Of a stretch of 64,000 nucleotides of DNA, positions 25,870 to 33,686 are shown piece after piece. A program made the position numbers and the translations under genes. The notes beneath the pieces are model-generated. The model saw only the letters and a list, made by a program, of their open reading frames with translations, did no database searches and had not been told where the DNA came from. The stretch's first letter is position 1; each line of letters opens with the position of its first letter. The DNA comes from an uncultured SAR86 cluster bacterium (lineage in GTDB: Bacteria; Pseudomonadota; Gammaproteobacteria; Magnimaribacterales; Magnimaribacteraceae), in contig CACBBD010000005.1 in the NCBI GenBank assembly GCA_902537425.1, forward strand, positions 1 to 64,000, in the 5' to 3' direction.

Positions 25870-26043
25870 TTATCTAGCTCTGATACTTTTTTTCATACCA
25901 CAATTGGGGCATTTATATTTATATTTTAATGAAACAGCAGCATCCAGATAACTATTAATTCTTTCAAGCTTAACATCGCATCGAGTACAGTAATATATAT
26001 TCTTGTAGTGTTTTTTAAACCAATACAAAATTCTCTTAAACAT
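25870..26043 (-). CDS. 57-aa zinc-ribbon protein
   Basis: A 57-codon gene with two CxxC knuckles (CTRC at 19-22 and CPNC at 45-48) spaced like a zinc ribbon, in a basic background (MFKRILYWFKKHYK at the start). The four cysteines and the ordered basic/aromatic N-terminus make a chance reading frame unlikely. Small zinc ribbons of this sort bind nucleic acid or partner proteins; which applies here is unknown. It precedes the 27-aa microprotein and RidA on the same strand, 15 nt apart. Confidence 0.6.
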   Translation of the reverse strand: MFKRILYWFKKHYKNIYYCTRCDVKLERINSYLDAAVSLKYKYKCPNCGMKKSIRAR

Positions 26044-26084
26044 AAAAGAATTAGAATAAGTAGGGCAACATGTAAATGTAGCTT

Positions 26085-26315
26085 CTAGTTAAGATCATTA
26101 TCCTTTTTTCTATATTCCCAGAATGTATCTGCGTGCAAAAAAGTATCGTTAGCGTAATCTCTAATTTCTTTAAAGTTCATATCAACCGCATCAAATACTT
26201 GTTTCCACTGATCCTGTTCTCTTTCAAAAGCTTTACTCAAAGCTTCTTTTATTTCCTCAATAGATTTTTCTAGACTTTCAATTCTGCATTCAATTTTTTT
26301 AATATCACTATCCAT
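26085..26315 (-). CDS. Small coiled-coil hypothetical protein
   Basis: A 76-aa, highly charged, helical protein with heptad-like repeats over residues 1-45 (IKKIECRIESLEKSIEEIKE) and an aromatic C-terminal part. There is no signal peptide. I do not recognise a family. It is one of two small coiled-coil genes in this minus-strand run. An AAAGGAAG element lies just upstream of its ATG, which supports translation. Confidence 0.55.
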   Translation of the reverse strand: MDSDIKKIECRIESLEKSIEEIKEALSKAFEREQDQWKQVFDAVDMNFKEIRDYANDTFLHADTFWEYRKKDNDLN

Positions 26316-26355
26316 TAATTTTCTTCCTTTTGTTATTAGGGATTTTTACCAAACT

Positions 26356-26685
26356 TTAACGTGCTTCACAGTTATTAAGATTAGGTCTTCGGCATGGTTG
26401 AGACTTATCCATTAAAATTTCCTTATTAATATCATCAACATTTTGAATCGTATTTGCGAAATTGGTGAATTCATCACAATTAAAATTTCTGTTTCTTTTT
26501 TCTTTTAAAATTTTCTTCCTAATTATGAGTTGTTCCTCAGTATTCAATTTTGAAAAGCCAATATCTGTATCTGGGAAACAAAGAAAGAAATTTGAATAGG
26601 TTGCCTGACTTCTTTCAATCTCTGAGATATTAAAAGTGCAGCTTACCATTAGACTTATCATTATGATAAAGATTTGTATTTTCAT
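26356..26685 (-). CDS. Small lipoprotein of unknown function
   Basis: A 109-aa protein with a lipoprotein signal peptide (MKIQIFIIMI to MVSC, Cys16). The mature part contains several further cysteines (CFPD, NCDEF, PCRRPNLNNC), so disulfides are likely in the envelope. No family recognised. Its start lies immediately next to the stop of the DUF1330-like gene, so the two are probably translated from one message. Confidence 0.6.
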   Translation of the reverse strand: MKIQIFIIMISLMVSCTFNISEIERSQATYSNFFLCFPDTDIGFSKLNTEEQLIIRKKILKEKRNRNFNCDEFTNFANTIQNVDDINKEILMDKSQPCRRPNLNNCEAR

Positions 26686-26985
26686 TCAAAAGCTTAGATT
26701 TGCTTCATCCAATAAGTGAACCTCTCCATTAGAGTTATCAAGCCTGATAGGTTTGATTTTGTTGTAGTCATCACTTTCGTACCAATCATTGAAAGCTTTC
26801 TCGTCTTCGAAGCGAATAACTACCATTCTTTGATTTCTTGTTTCACCTTCAATTGCTTTAGGTTCGTCGTCAACTGCAAGCATGTCTATCCCAAGTCTCT
26901 CAAACATCGGGAGAACTTCATCTTGATAATCTTTATATCCTTCTTTATTTTTAATATCTATTATTGCAACCATTACTTTGCTCAT
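26686..26985 (-). CDS. DUF1330-like / ABM-fold small protein
   Basis: A 99-aa protein resembling DUF1330 or dimeric alpha-beta barrel monooxygenase-like proteins: KVMVAIIDIKNKEGYKDYQDEV at the N-terminus and QRMVVIRFEDEKAFNDWYES in the second half, the usual strand-helix pattern. The activity of the family is unknown. The ATG at 26985 is chosen because AGGAG lies exactly 5 nt upstream; a GTG two codons earlier is less likely. It faces the esterase-like gene across a 61-bp divergent gap. Confidence 0.72.
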   Translation of the reverse strand: MSKVMVAIIDIKNKEGYKDYQDEVLPMFERLGIDMLAVDDEPKAIEGETRNQRMVVIRFEDEKAFNDWYESDDYNKIKPIRLDNSNGEVHLLDEANLSF

Positions 26986-27046
26986 ACACACTCCTACTTA
27001 CTTGTTATTTATTATATTTTCTGAATGATATAGTTATTCGATAGAA

Positions 27047-27853
27047 ATGAAAAAAGTATTACAAATAATATTATCACTTATGGTCTTTAAATTTTTTGCA
27101 TATGAGACGCAATCTCTTAGAACAGAATGGGATGATGAAAAATCTATTATGGATCCAAGAGTACAACATTTAAGTTATATTTTTGAAGAAACTGGAGAAA
27201 CAATACCTTATGCACTATTTATTCCTTCCTCTTACGAGAAAGGGAAGGATATTGCGCTGATGGTATCATTGCATGGTCTTACACGCACCTACGATTGGTT
27301 AATGGGATATGAGGGATTATTAGATTTAGCAGAAGATAATAACTTTATGATAGTCACTCCTTTAGGTTATACAAGAAAAGGTTGGTATGGGTCTTGGACT
27401 AGGGGTTTGGACAGAAGGTCCTTAGAAAAGGAAGGTCGATATAGTGAAAAGGATGTGATGAACGTATTGGCACTCATCAAAAAAAACTATTCTATTGATG
27501 CCAAAAATATATTCCTTTGGGGGCACAGCATGGGAGGGGCAGGGACGTATCATCTAGGTATGAAGTATCCTGAACTTTGGAAGGCTCTGGCACTGGCCGC
27601 CCCAGCACCTCCTCAAGTCAGAAATATAAAAGACTTAAAGATTATTAAAAATAAACCAATTCTAATTCTTCAAGGCACTAAAGATAGATTAGTTTATCCT
27701 ACAAGAGAGTGGGTAGCTGAAATGAAAAGATTAGAAATGGATTATATTTATGATGAAATAGTCGGAGCCGACCACTCTCTCTTTATTTCCAAAAATAAAG
27801 ACAACATAAAAAAAATATTTGATTTCTTCATTGAATATAGAGATGAAGGTTAA
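27047..27853 (+). CDS. Secreted alpha/beta hydrolase (esterase/PHB-depolymerase-like)
   Basis: A 268-aa serine hydrolase with an N-terminal signal peptide (about residues 1-18). The nucleophile elbow GHSMGG has Ser161, the acid is probably Asp213 (GTKDRLVYP) and the base His243 (GADHSLF). The oxyanion-side motif SLHGLT is at 74-79. It resembles esterase D/feruloyl-esterase and PHB-depolymerase-like enzymes, and also peptidase S9-type folds. The substrate is unknown; an envelope ester is likely. It is followed 11 nt later by the TonB-C protein. Confidence 0.82.
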   Translation: MKKVLQIILSLMVFKFFAYETQSLRTEWDDEKSIMDPRVQHLSYIFEETGETIPYALFIPSSYEKGKDIALMVSLHGLTRTYDWLMGYEGLLDLAEDNNFMIVTPLGYTRKGWYGSWTRGLDRRSLEKEGRYSEKDVMNVLALIKKNYSIDAKNIFLWGHSMGGAGTYHLGMKYPELWKALALAAPAPPQVRNIKDLKIIKNKPILILQGTKDRLVYPTREWVAEMKRLEMDYIYDEIVGADHSLFISKNKDNIKKIFDFFIEYRDEG

Positions 27854-27864
27854 GCATTAATCTT

Positions 27865-28911
27865 GTGCGTGATTTTCAGAAAATATTATTCATATCATTA
27901 ATGTTTTTTTCTGGAGAGATTATTTCTGAAAAAAATTCTACAGATCTCTTTTTTGCAGAACCAAATGAAATTGATTTATTTCCTGCTTGCACGAAATTAA
28001 AAGATCCACTTGAAATACGGCCAATTCGTCAATATCCACCAAGATATCCAAGAAGAGCTCTTGAGCAGGGTGTACAAGGCACAGTCTTAGTTAAATTGAA
28101 TATATCAGATGAAGGAAAGGTTTTAAGCTCCGAGGTAATTTGGTCTTCTTCCGATAATCCTAAATACGAGAATATCTTTGATAAGAATTCGATTGAGGCT
28201 TCAAAACGTTTCATCTATCAACCTAAAATTAATGAATATGGTGACAAAATTGCCTCTAAATCGTATGCCGTCATTGTATTTACAATAGAAGGACTAGAGG
28301 AAACTTTAAATTTAGGATCTCAAACAAGAAAATTTAATAGTCTGCGGAGAATGATGAGAGATGACCCTGAAAAGTTCCTCATTGAAGTTGAAAAGTTATT
28401 AAGTGGGAAAGATTTATCAAAGATACAAAGGGCTATATATCTTTATTTTAAAGGCTTAGTACTTTACAAAAGAGGAGCAAAAGTTGAGAAGGTAATATCA
28501 ATTTTAGAAGATTCCCAAAAAAATTATTTTCAGACCTATACCTATGAGACCGGAAACTTTGAAGATAAAAATATTGTATTGATGGGGAATAATGAGTCAA
28601 AGCTTCATACTTTTAACGGAATTTTACTTGGGCAATTGTATATGGAGCAATCTAGATGGAATGAAGCGGCATTTCAAAGTGCCTCGGTCATAAGGATAGC
28701 TCGGAATCAAAATATGGATTCACCAAGATTCTTACAAGCCTATATAAATTTTGGAATTTCTGCTTATAACCTTAAACATTGGTGTCAGGCATCTGAAAGT
28801 TGGAAATCTGCAAATGAATTATCAAAAAAAATACAAAGAACACTACCCGAATGGATTTCACCCTTTATAGCCGAGGCAAATAAAAGGCGTGCTTTAGAAA
28901 CTGTAGAATAA
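27865..28911 (+). CDS. TonB C-terminal domain protein with TPR-like tail
   Basis: A 348-aa protein starting at GTG, with an N-terminal hydrophobic segment acting as signal peptide or anchor. A TonB C-terminal-like domain covers about residues 45-155 (PRYPRRALEQGVQGTVLVKL, then SDEGKVLSSEVI and KRFIYQPKI). The remainder is helical and TPR-like (about 165-345). Classical TonB has its receptor-binding domain at the C-terminus; here it is N-terminal, so this is a TonB-related periplasmic protein and probably not the energy transducer itself. It lies just after the hydrolase gene and just before tRNA-Val. Confidence 0.75.
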   Translation: MRDFQKILFISLMFFSGEIISEKNSTDLFFAEPNEIDLFPACTKLKDPLEIRPIRQYPPRYPRRALEQGVQGTVLVKLNISDEGKVLSSEVIWSSSDNPKYENIFDKNSIEASKRFIYQPKINEYGDKIASKSYAVIVFTIEGLEETLNLGSQTRKFNSLRRMMRDDPEKFLIEVEKLLSGKDLSKIQRAIYLYFKGLVLYKRGAKVEKVISILEDSQKNYFQTYTYETGNFEDKNIVLMGNNESKLHTFNGILLGQLYMEQSRWNEAAFQSASVIRIARNQNMDSPRFLQAYINFGISAYNLKHWCQASESWKSANELSKKIQRTLPEWISPFIAEANKRRALETVE

Positions 28912-28917
28912 TATAAT
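28912..28917 (+). promoter_or_regulatory. Candidate -10 box for tRNA-Val
   Basis: A perfect TATAAT begins 1 nt after the stop of the upstream gene and ends 12 nt before the first base of tRNA-Val. The distance suits a tRNA promoter. No convincing -35 hexamer lies 16-18 bp upstream, where the TonB-C coding sequence ends. Confidence 0.4.
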
Positions 28918-28929
28918 TCTCGATCTTCT

Positions 28930-29005
28930 GGGCGATTAACTCAATTGGTAGAGTGCCACCTTTACACGGTGGAAGTTACAGGTTCAAGTCCTGTATCGCC
29001 CACCA
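28930..29005 (+). tRNA. tRNA-Val (anticodon TAC)
   Basis: A 76-nt cloverleaf with encoded CCA. The acceptor stem GGGCGAT pairs with ATCGCCC, the D arm is ACTC/GAGT, the anticodon stem CCACC/GGTGG holds the loop TTTACAC (anticodon TAC, valine), and the T arm ACAGG/CCTGT holds TTCAAGT. All stems are fully paired. A similar stretch of the 3' half recurs at 30208-30223 beyond the PhyH gene. Confidence 0.97.
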
Positions 29006-29049
29006 TCCAAAATCCATCAAGTTTCCATAATTTTAATTGAAAGGTATAG

Positions 29050-29991
29050 TTGGAGCATGAAGATAAAAAGCCTTTAATTATGACAGAAAGGATAAAAGAA
29101 GAGCATATCGAGTTATGGAGAAAAGAAGGGGCCGTTGTGGTTCCTGAATTCTTTAAAAGAAAAGAAATAGATGCTGTAGTAGAAGACTTTCAAATTATTT
29201 TTCCCGATCGACAAACGGCAGCAAGACCGATTGATAATAAAGAAAAAGGTGATGTGGGAAAAACAACACTGGAACAATTCAAAAATTTTGAAAATATACC
29301 CTTCGAATGTTCTAGTTCTTTAAATCTAATCCCTGTTCATCCAGATTTAATAGAATTTGCAAGACAAGCTTTAAAGACAGATGAAGTAAGGCTATATCAA
29401 GCCCAGGCTTGGGCAAAATTCACCGGTGAAGCAGATTTTGATCAAGCATTTCATTGCGATTTTGGAAACCATACACTGACGGTGCCTTCTCGCGATGAAT
29501 GTTTGAACTCTATTACTTTTATTATTTTCTTCAGTGATGTCACTGAAGCTCATGGACCCACACACTATGTGAATCGAACAGACAGTGATAATTGCGGTGG
29601 CGTGAAACGTTTTCTTAAAAAACGTGAAGATCATGAATATCAAAAAGAGTTAATGAAGTTTGAGCGAAGTGCAGCTGGACCAGCAGGTACTCTTTTGGCT
29701 TATGGCATTGATGTATTACATCAAGGCACGAACCTTACCGAACCAAATGGATACAGATATGCAATGACTTCTTGTTTTAAAAAAGCAGGTAATGATGCAA
29801 TTGGCTATACGGCTTGGCCATGGCATTTCAATAAACCATGGCATAAGGTTTTTGAACATGCTACACCTGAACAACTTAACTGTTTCGGAGTTCCTTTGCC
29901 CGGAGATCCCTTTTGGACGGAAGAGACAATATCTCTGGCTAAATTGAGATATCCTAAATGGGATATGTCTGATTACAAAACGAAGCAATGA
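29050..29991 (+). CDS. Phytanoyl-CoA dioxygenase (PhyH) family oxygenase
   Basis: A 313-aa Fe(II)/2-oxoglutarate-type oxygenase. The iron triad is visible as His135 and Asp137 (FHCDFGN) plus distal His224 (VLHQGTN); Arg236 (NGYRYAM) suits 2-oxoglutarate binding. PhyH relatives hydroxylate lipids, osmolytes and natural products; the substrate is unknown. The TTG at 29050 has AAGG 5 nt upstream; the alternative ATG at 29080 gives a product 10 residues shorter. It sits directly after tRNA-Val, a typical slot for acquired genes. Confidence 0.83.
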   Translation: MEHEDKKPLIMTERIKEEHIELWRKEGAVVVPEFFKRKEIDAVVEDFQIIFPDRQTAARPIDNKEKGDVGKTTLEQFKNFENIPFECSSSLNLIPVHPDLIEFARQALKTDEVRLYQAQAWAKFTGEADFDQAFHCDFGNHTLTVPSRDECLNSITFIIFFSDVTEAHGPTHYVNRTDSDNCGGVKRFLKKREDHEYQKELMKFERSAAGPAGTLLAYGIDVLHQGTNLTEPNGYRYAMTSCFKKAGNDAIGYTAWPWHFNKPWHKVFEHATPEQLNCFGVPLPGDPFWTEETISLAKLRYPKWDMSDYKTKQ

Positions 29992-30300
29992 ATCTTTAAA
30001 AAGTTCAGTTAAAGGTTCATTGAGGTAATGTATTGGGAACAGTCTTAATGATTAATATTTCAAACACTTCGTTCATGAACAAGATTGATATTGCCTTGTT
30101 ATTGTTATTGCCCTTAATTCACTTTTTTAGGTCTTTATTGCCTTCTTCTTTTGCAGCACTTTATGTTGTTTTAGTAGACAAAGTGCCACTTTAACTGGAT
30201 AAATTTTAGGTACAAGTCCCGTAATATCCTCTATACAACTTGCGAAAATTATCTATTAGTCTAATCTAGAATCCCTAGCAAATTTTAGAAGGAGCTAATT
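29992..30300. other. 309-bp gap: tRNA-like fragment and weak small frame
   Basis: The sequence AGGTACAAGTCCCGTA at 30208-30223 resembles the T-arm of the upstream tRNA-Val (AGGTTCAAGTCCTGTA), differing at 2 of 16 positions, but it lacks a matching acceptor or T-stem and is not a tRNA gene. A 48-codon hydrophobic frame at 30048-30194 has no ribosome-binding site and is doubtful. The AAGGAG just before 30301 belongs to the next gene. Confidence 0.4.
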
Positions 30301-31368
30301 TTGACTAAGACTATAGATACCATTGAGGACATTAATATTGATTGGCTAAATTCTGCTATAGAGGGTATCGATGAATTTGAAAATGACCCTGTAAAAGAAC
30401 TCAAAGTGAATGCAATGGGAGAGGGCATCGGACAGTTAGGTCAATTCGCCCTTTTAAAATTACTAAGAGAATCTGGAAAGGTTACAAATATCTTCGCAAA
30501 AGCTCAAACACCAAATGAAGATATGGACGATTTAGCAAGGGATTATCTAGTCTACGCTAGGGAGGTTAAATTCTATAAAGACTTAGCTTCGAAAGTAGAT
30601 GTCAGGACACCTTATCCATATTATGTAGAGTTCAATGAAAAAGAAAATAAGGTCATCCTCCTGCTCGAATTTATGGATGGATGGCATACTCCAGACCAAA
30701 TTTCTGGTGCTTCAGAGGAAGAAATATTTAAGGCAATTGAAGGCCTCATATCAATTAACAGTAGTTTTTGGGGCGAAACAAGTAAAGTGGAATGGCTTCC
30801 CGATATGTTGGATGACTACATGTATAAAGCAAAGGATGACATAATTACTCATCAACCTGAATTCTTAAAAAGGCACAAACATATTATGGATTCTTCTAGA
30901 GAAGAAGACCTTAGAAAAATCTCCGAGTTTTATCCGACCCTTTGTGAAATATTATCTCAAGAACCGCTTACGTTAACTCATTTTGATTACAGAGTTGAGA
31001 ATATATTTTTTAGTAGCGACATGAAAAGACTAGCTGTCATAGATTGGCAGTTAGTAATGAAGAATTTGCCAGGTTATGATCTTGCATATCTTCTCTTTAG
31101 CAATACAGACATATATTTGAGAAGAAACATATTCGAAGATTGTTGCAATGCATACCTTTCTGGTCTTAAAGATAGAAACTTAAATCTCTCACAAGATGAA
31201 CTCCATAAAAATATGATGTATTCATTAATGGCTCAAACTATTATTCCAGTAAACGGAGGTGCAAACTTTGATTTAGAAAATCAGAGAAGCAAAAAGTTAT
31301 TTGAAGTTATAGCAGATAGAATGTTTTCAGCAATTGAGGACTATGATGCTACATCCTATATAGGGTAA
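30301..31368 (+). CDS. Phosphotransferase of the aminoglycoside/ecdysteroid-kinase fold
   Basis: A 355-aa protein kinase-like small-molecule phosphotransferase. The catalytic loop reads LTHFDYRVENIFF, with Asp and Asn at the usual positions, and the metal site follows as VIDWQ. Such enzymes phosphorylate hydroxyls of antibiotics, sugars, choline or steroids; the long N-lobe and this motif spacing are closest to ecdysteroid-kinase-like/DUF1679-type proteins. The substrate is unknown. The TTG start is supported by AAGGAG 8 nt upstream. It is a single-gene unit, convergent with the DUF305 gene. Confidence 0.8.
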   Translation: MTKTIDTIEDINIDWLNSAIEGIDEFENDPVKELKVNAMGEGIGQLGQFALLKLLRESGKVTNIFAKAQTPNEDMDDLARDYLVYAREVKFYKDLASKVDVRTPYPYYVEFNEKENKVILLLEFMDGWHTPDQISGASEEEIFKAIEGLISINSSFWGETSKVEWLPDMLDDYMYKAKDDIITHQPEFLKRHKHIMDSSREEDLRKISEFYPTLCEILSQEPLTLTHFDYRVENIFFSSDMKRLAVIDWQLVMKNLPGYDLAYLLFSNTDIYLRRNIFEDCCNAYLSGLKDRNLNLSQDELHKNMMYSLMAQTIIPVNGGANFDLENQRSKKLFEVIADRMFSAIEDYDATSYIG

Positions 31369-31377
31369 ATAATATTA

Positions 31378-33588
31378 TCAGGGCTCTAATACTGACCACC
31401 CAAAAGGAATCTGTTGTTGTGGATTAAAAACTTTTGCTCCCGAGAGGGGATAAGCTCTTGAAGCATCATAGATCTCTTGTTCACTTAAGTAATCACTTGG
31501 TAGTAATTCAAATACATCTAAACCTCGTTTAATCTCTGTTGCATAAATGAAGCCATCGTAATAGTAAGCGGACCAGTAACCTCCCATTACTAAAAGCTCA
31601 TCATCTATTGGACCTCTATCAAAGAATGCAATTTCTTTAGGATTTGATGATTCAGTGAAGTCCATCAATGATATACCTCCCTGATACCAGGCCTGCACAA
31701 ATATATCTCTATCCGGTATAGGTATAAGAGAGCCATTATGTGCTACACAGTTTTCAGTTTCTAGTTGCGGAGCAGGCATTTTGAAGTGACTTCGAAATTC
31801 TAATTTTTTATCTACAATATCGTAAATGGCGTTCGCACCCCAATCTAGAGGATCCCATGCTCTACACCTAGCTCTTCCTCCACCTCCCCATTCATCTGTA
31901 AAAATTACTTTTGTTCCATCATTATTAAATGTGGCTGAATGCCAGTAAGCAAAGCCAGTATCTGTTACGACATCAATTCTCTGAGGATTATATGGATCGG
32001 TAATATCAAAAAGAATGCCATTACCAGAGCAGGCACCTGCCGCTATATTGGCAGTTGGATAAACAGTAATATCATGACATTGATCTGTACGTCTCGTTTT
32101 TTGTGTTTCATCACCATGATCACCTCCAGTCCATAATCCGCCTAGTGCACCTGTTTCAGGATCAGCAAAAACAGCAGGACTACTTACAATTTTAGACTCA
32201 GAAGGATTTGATACAGGAATCTCGATTACATCAATTCTAAACAAAGCAGTTCTATTATCACCAGCTATGTTGCCAATACATTCTTCCATTTCCTCTTCAT
32301 CTCTTACGCCAGCTGTTCCTGAGTTGTAGACAATTATTTTTCCATCTTCATCTGGACCAGATACAACAGAATGCGTATGAGATCCTCTACAAGTCTGGAC
32401 AGCACCTACTTGTTTTGGTCTTTCTAAATTCGATATATCGAAAATTCTTAATCCTCTAAATCTCTCGGGACTCGCTTCTTTAGAAACGCCTTCAAGACCA
32501 CAATCTAATCGACTTCTAGTTTGTTCAACTGACATTATGAGAATATCTCCGACTATAGAGACATCTCCTTGTCCTCCTGGACAAACTACAGACGATATAA
32601 GATTTGGTATTCCGTCAGTTTGGATTTCATAAATATTGAAACCATGATAGCTGCCAGCTACCAAAATATTGTCTCTAAAAGCCATATCAGTGCTTGCAAA
32701 ACTAAGAATTGGCCATCTAAGAGAACTCGACATTTCTTCGATAGTTCTTACTTTTTCTTCTTTTTTGTCGTCTTTCTCTTCTCTTTTTATCCCTTTACCT
32801 TCAGGATTATCTGGATCAAAGAAGCCAACGGGTTTTTTTAGAGACGTAACCAATTTAAGATTTTGGATAGACTCACCAGCATCATACAAACCTGGCTTAA
32901 GATTAGATCTAGGGTCTTCAGAGAGATTCACTAAAATGCCGTTCATTCTTTCTATTTCAACGCCTTGATCATTGATCAATTCAGAAATAAATTCATCTAA
33001 AGATGAATCATAAGAGTTACCTGGAAATTCTTTTAGTGTTTTGACCATTTCCAAAGCTCCGTCATGATGATTGATCATTAACTTTAAAAATATTTTATCG
33101 AAGGACGTACTCTTAGACTCTTTTAGCTCTTTCAGTTCCTCACTAGATGCCATGCCTGCCATTTTCATATGCTTATGACCAGAATGATTTTTATTTTCTC
33201 CTCTTGATTCAAGCCAATTTCGCATAAAATCGATTTCATCCTCTTGCGAAATGTCAATTCTGTCTGCCAGATCTAATATAGTTTGATTATTAGTTCTTTC
33301 TTCTGCCAATTCTGACATGAGAATTGCCTGTTGATGATGAACTATCATTCCCTGTAAAAAGTCCACATCAGCTTGTACGTATGAAGTAGTGGCTATATTG
33401 GTTGCCTCAACTGGATCTAAAGTTTTTGAATCTTCTCCTGGTGCTCCAGGTTGGACAATAGAATGTGAAGTGATGTTATTTTCATTCGGTACTAATTTCT
33501 CATCATTGAGAGAAATATCACTATTGTCCTGTGTATCAGTGCAACCAACTATCGCTAAAGTTGATATTAAAAAAATAAATTTTCTCAT
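31378..33588 (-). CDS. DUF305 + LVIVD beta-propeller fusion lipoprotein
   Basis: A 736-aa lipoprotein (lipobox IVGC, Cys16). Residues about 68-225 form a DUF305 domain with its two His-His pairs (MIVHHQQA at 84-85 and INHHDGA at 174-175) and a His/Met-rich linker (HSGHKHMKMAGM), typical of copper-associated DUF305 proteins. From about 280 to 735 follow LVIVD-like propeller repeats (GLRIFDISNLERPKQVG, GISLMDFTESSNPKEI). The fusion suggests metal handling tied to a surface or periplasmic propeller. An GAGGTAA site precedes the start. Function not known. Confidence 0.8.
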   Translation of the reverse strand: MRKFIFLISTLAIVGCTDTQDNSDISLNDEKLVPNENNITSHSIVQPGAPGEDSKTLDPVEATNIATTSYVQADVDFLQGMIVHHQQAILMSELAEERTNNQTILDLADRIDISQEDEIDFMRNWLESRGENKNHSGHKHMKMAGMASSEELKELKESKSTSFDKIFLKLMINHHDGALEMVKTLKEFPGNSYDSSLDEFISELINDQGVEIERMNGILVNLSEDPRSNLKPGLYDAGESIQNLKLVTSLKKPVGFFDPDNPEGKGIKREEKDDKKEEKVRTIEEMSSSLRWPILSFASTDMAFRDNILVAGSYHGFNIYEIQTDGIPNLISSVVCPGGQGDVSIVGDILIMSVEQTRSRLDCGLEGVSKEASPERFRGLRIFDISNLERPKQVGAVQTCRGSHTHSVVSGPDEDGKIIVYNSGTAGVRDEEEMEECIGNIAGDNRTALFRIDVIEIPVSNPSESKIVSSPAVFADPETGALGGLWTGGDHGDETQKTRRTDQCHDITVYPTANIAAGACSGNGILFDITDPYNPQRIDVVTDTGFAYWHSATFNNDGTKVIFTDEWGGGGRARCRAWDPLDWGANAIYDIVDKKLEFRSHFKMPAPQLETENCVAHNGSLIPIPDRDIFVQAWYQGGISLMDFTESSNPKEIAFFDRGPIDDELLVMGGYWSAYYYDGFIYATEIKRGLDVFELLPSDYLSEQEIYDASRAYPLSGAKVFNPQQQIPFGWSVLEP

Positions 33589-33686
33589 CTATGTTACCTC
33601 AATAAACCTTGAATTTAGATATCGGTTAATACTTTATATTTAATCATTATCTTTATCATTTAAAACTTGAAGAACTGATTGCAGAT

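Noticed and set aside
30048-30194. 48-codon hydrophobic frame between PhyH and the phosphotransferase
   Set aside because: No ribosome-binding site, hydrophobic content expected from T-rich DNA, no recognised similarity. Kept only as a remark in the gap entry.
30208-30223. A second tRNA gene near 30.2 kb
   Set aside because: Only a T-arm-like stretch is present; there is no acceptor, D or anticodon stem.
32569-32968. Phe/Ser-rich frames opposite the DUF305/LVIVD gene
   Set aside because: Antisense shadow of a Lys/Glu-rich linker; repeated Phe and Ser are what that composition yields on the other strand.
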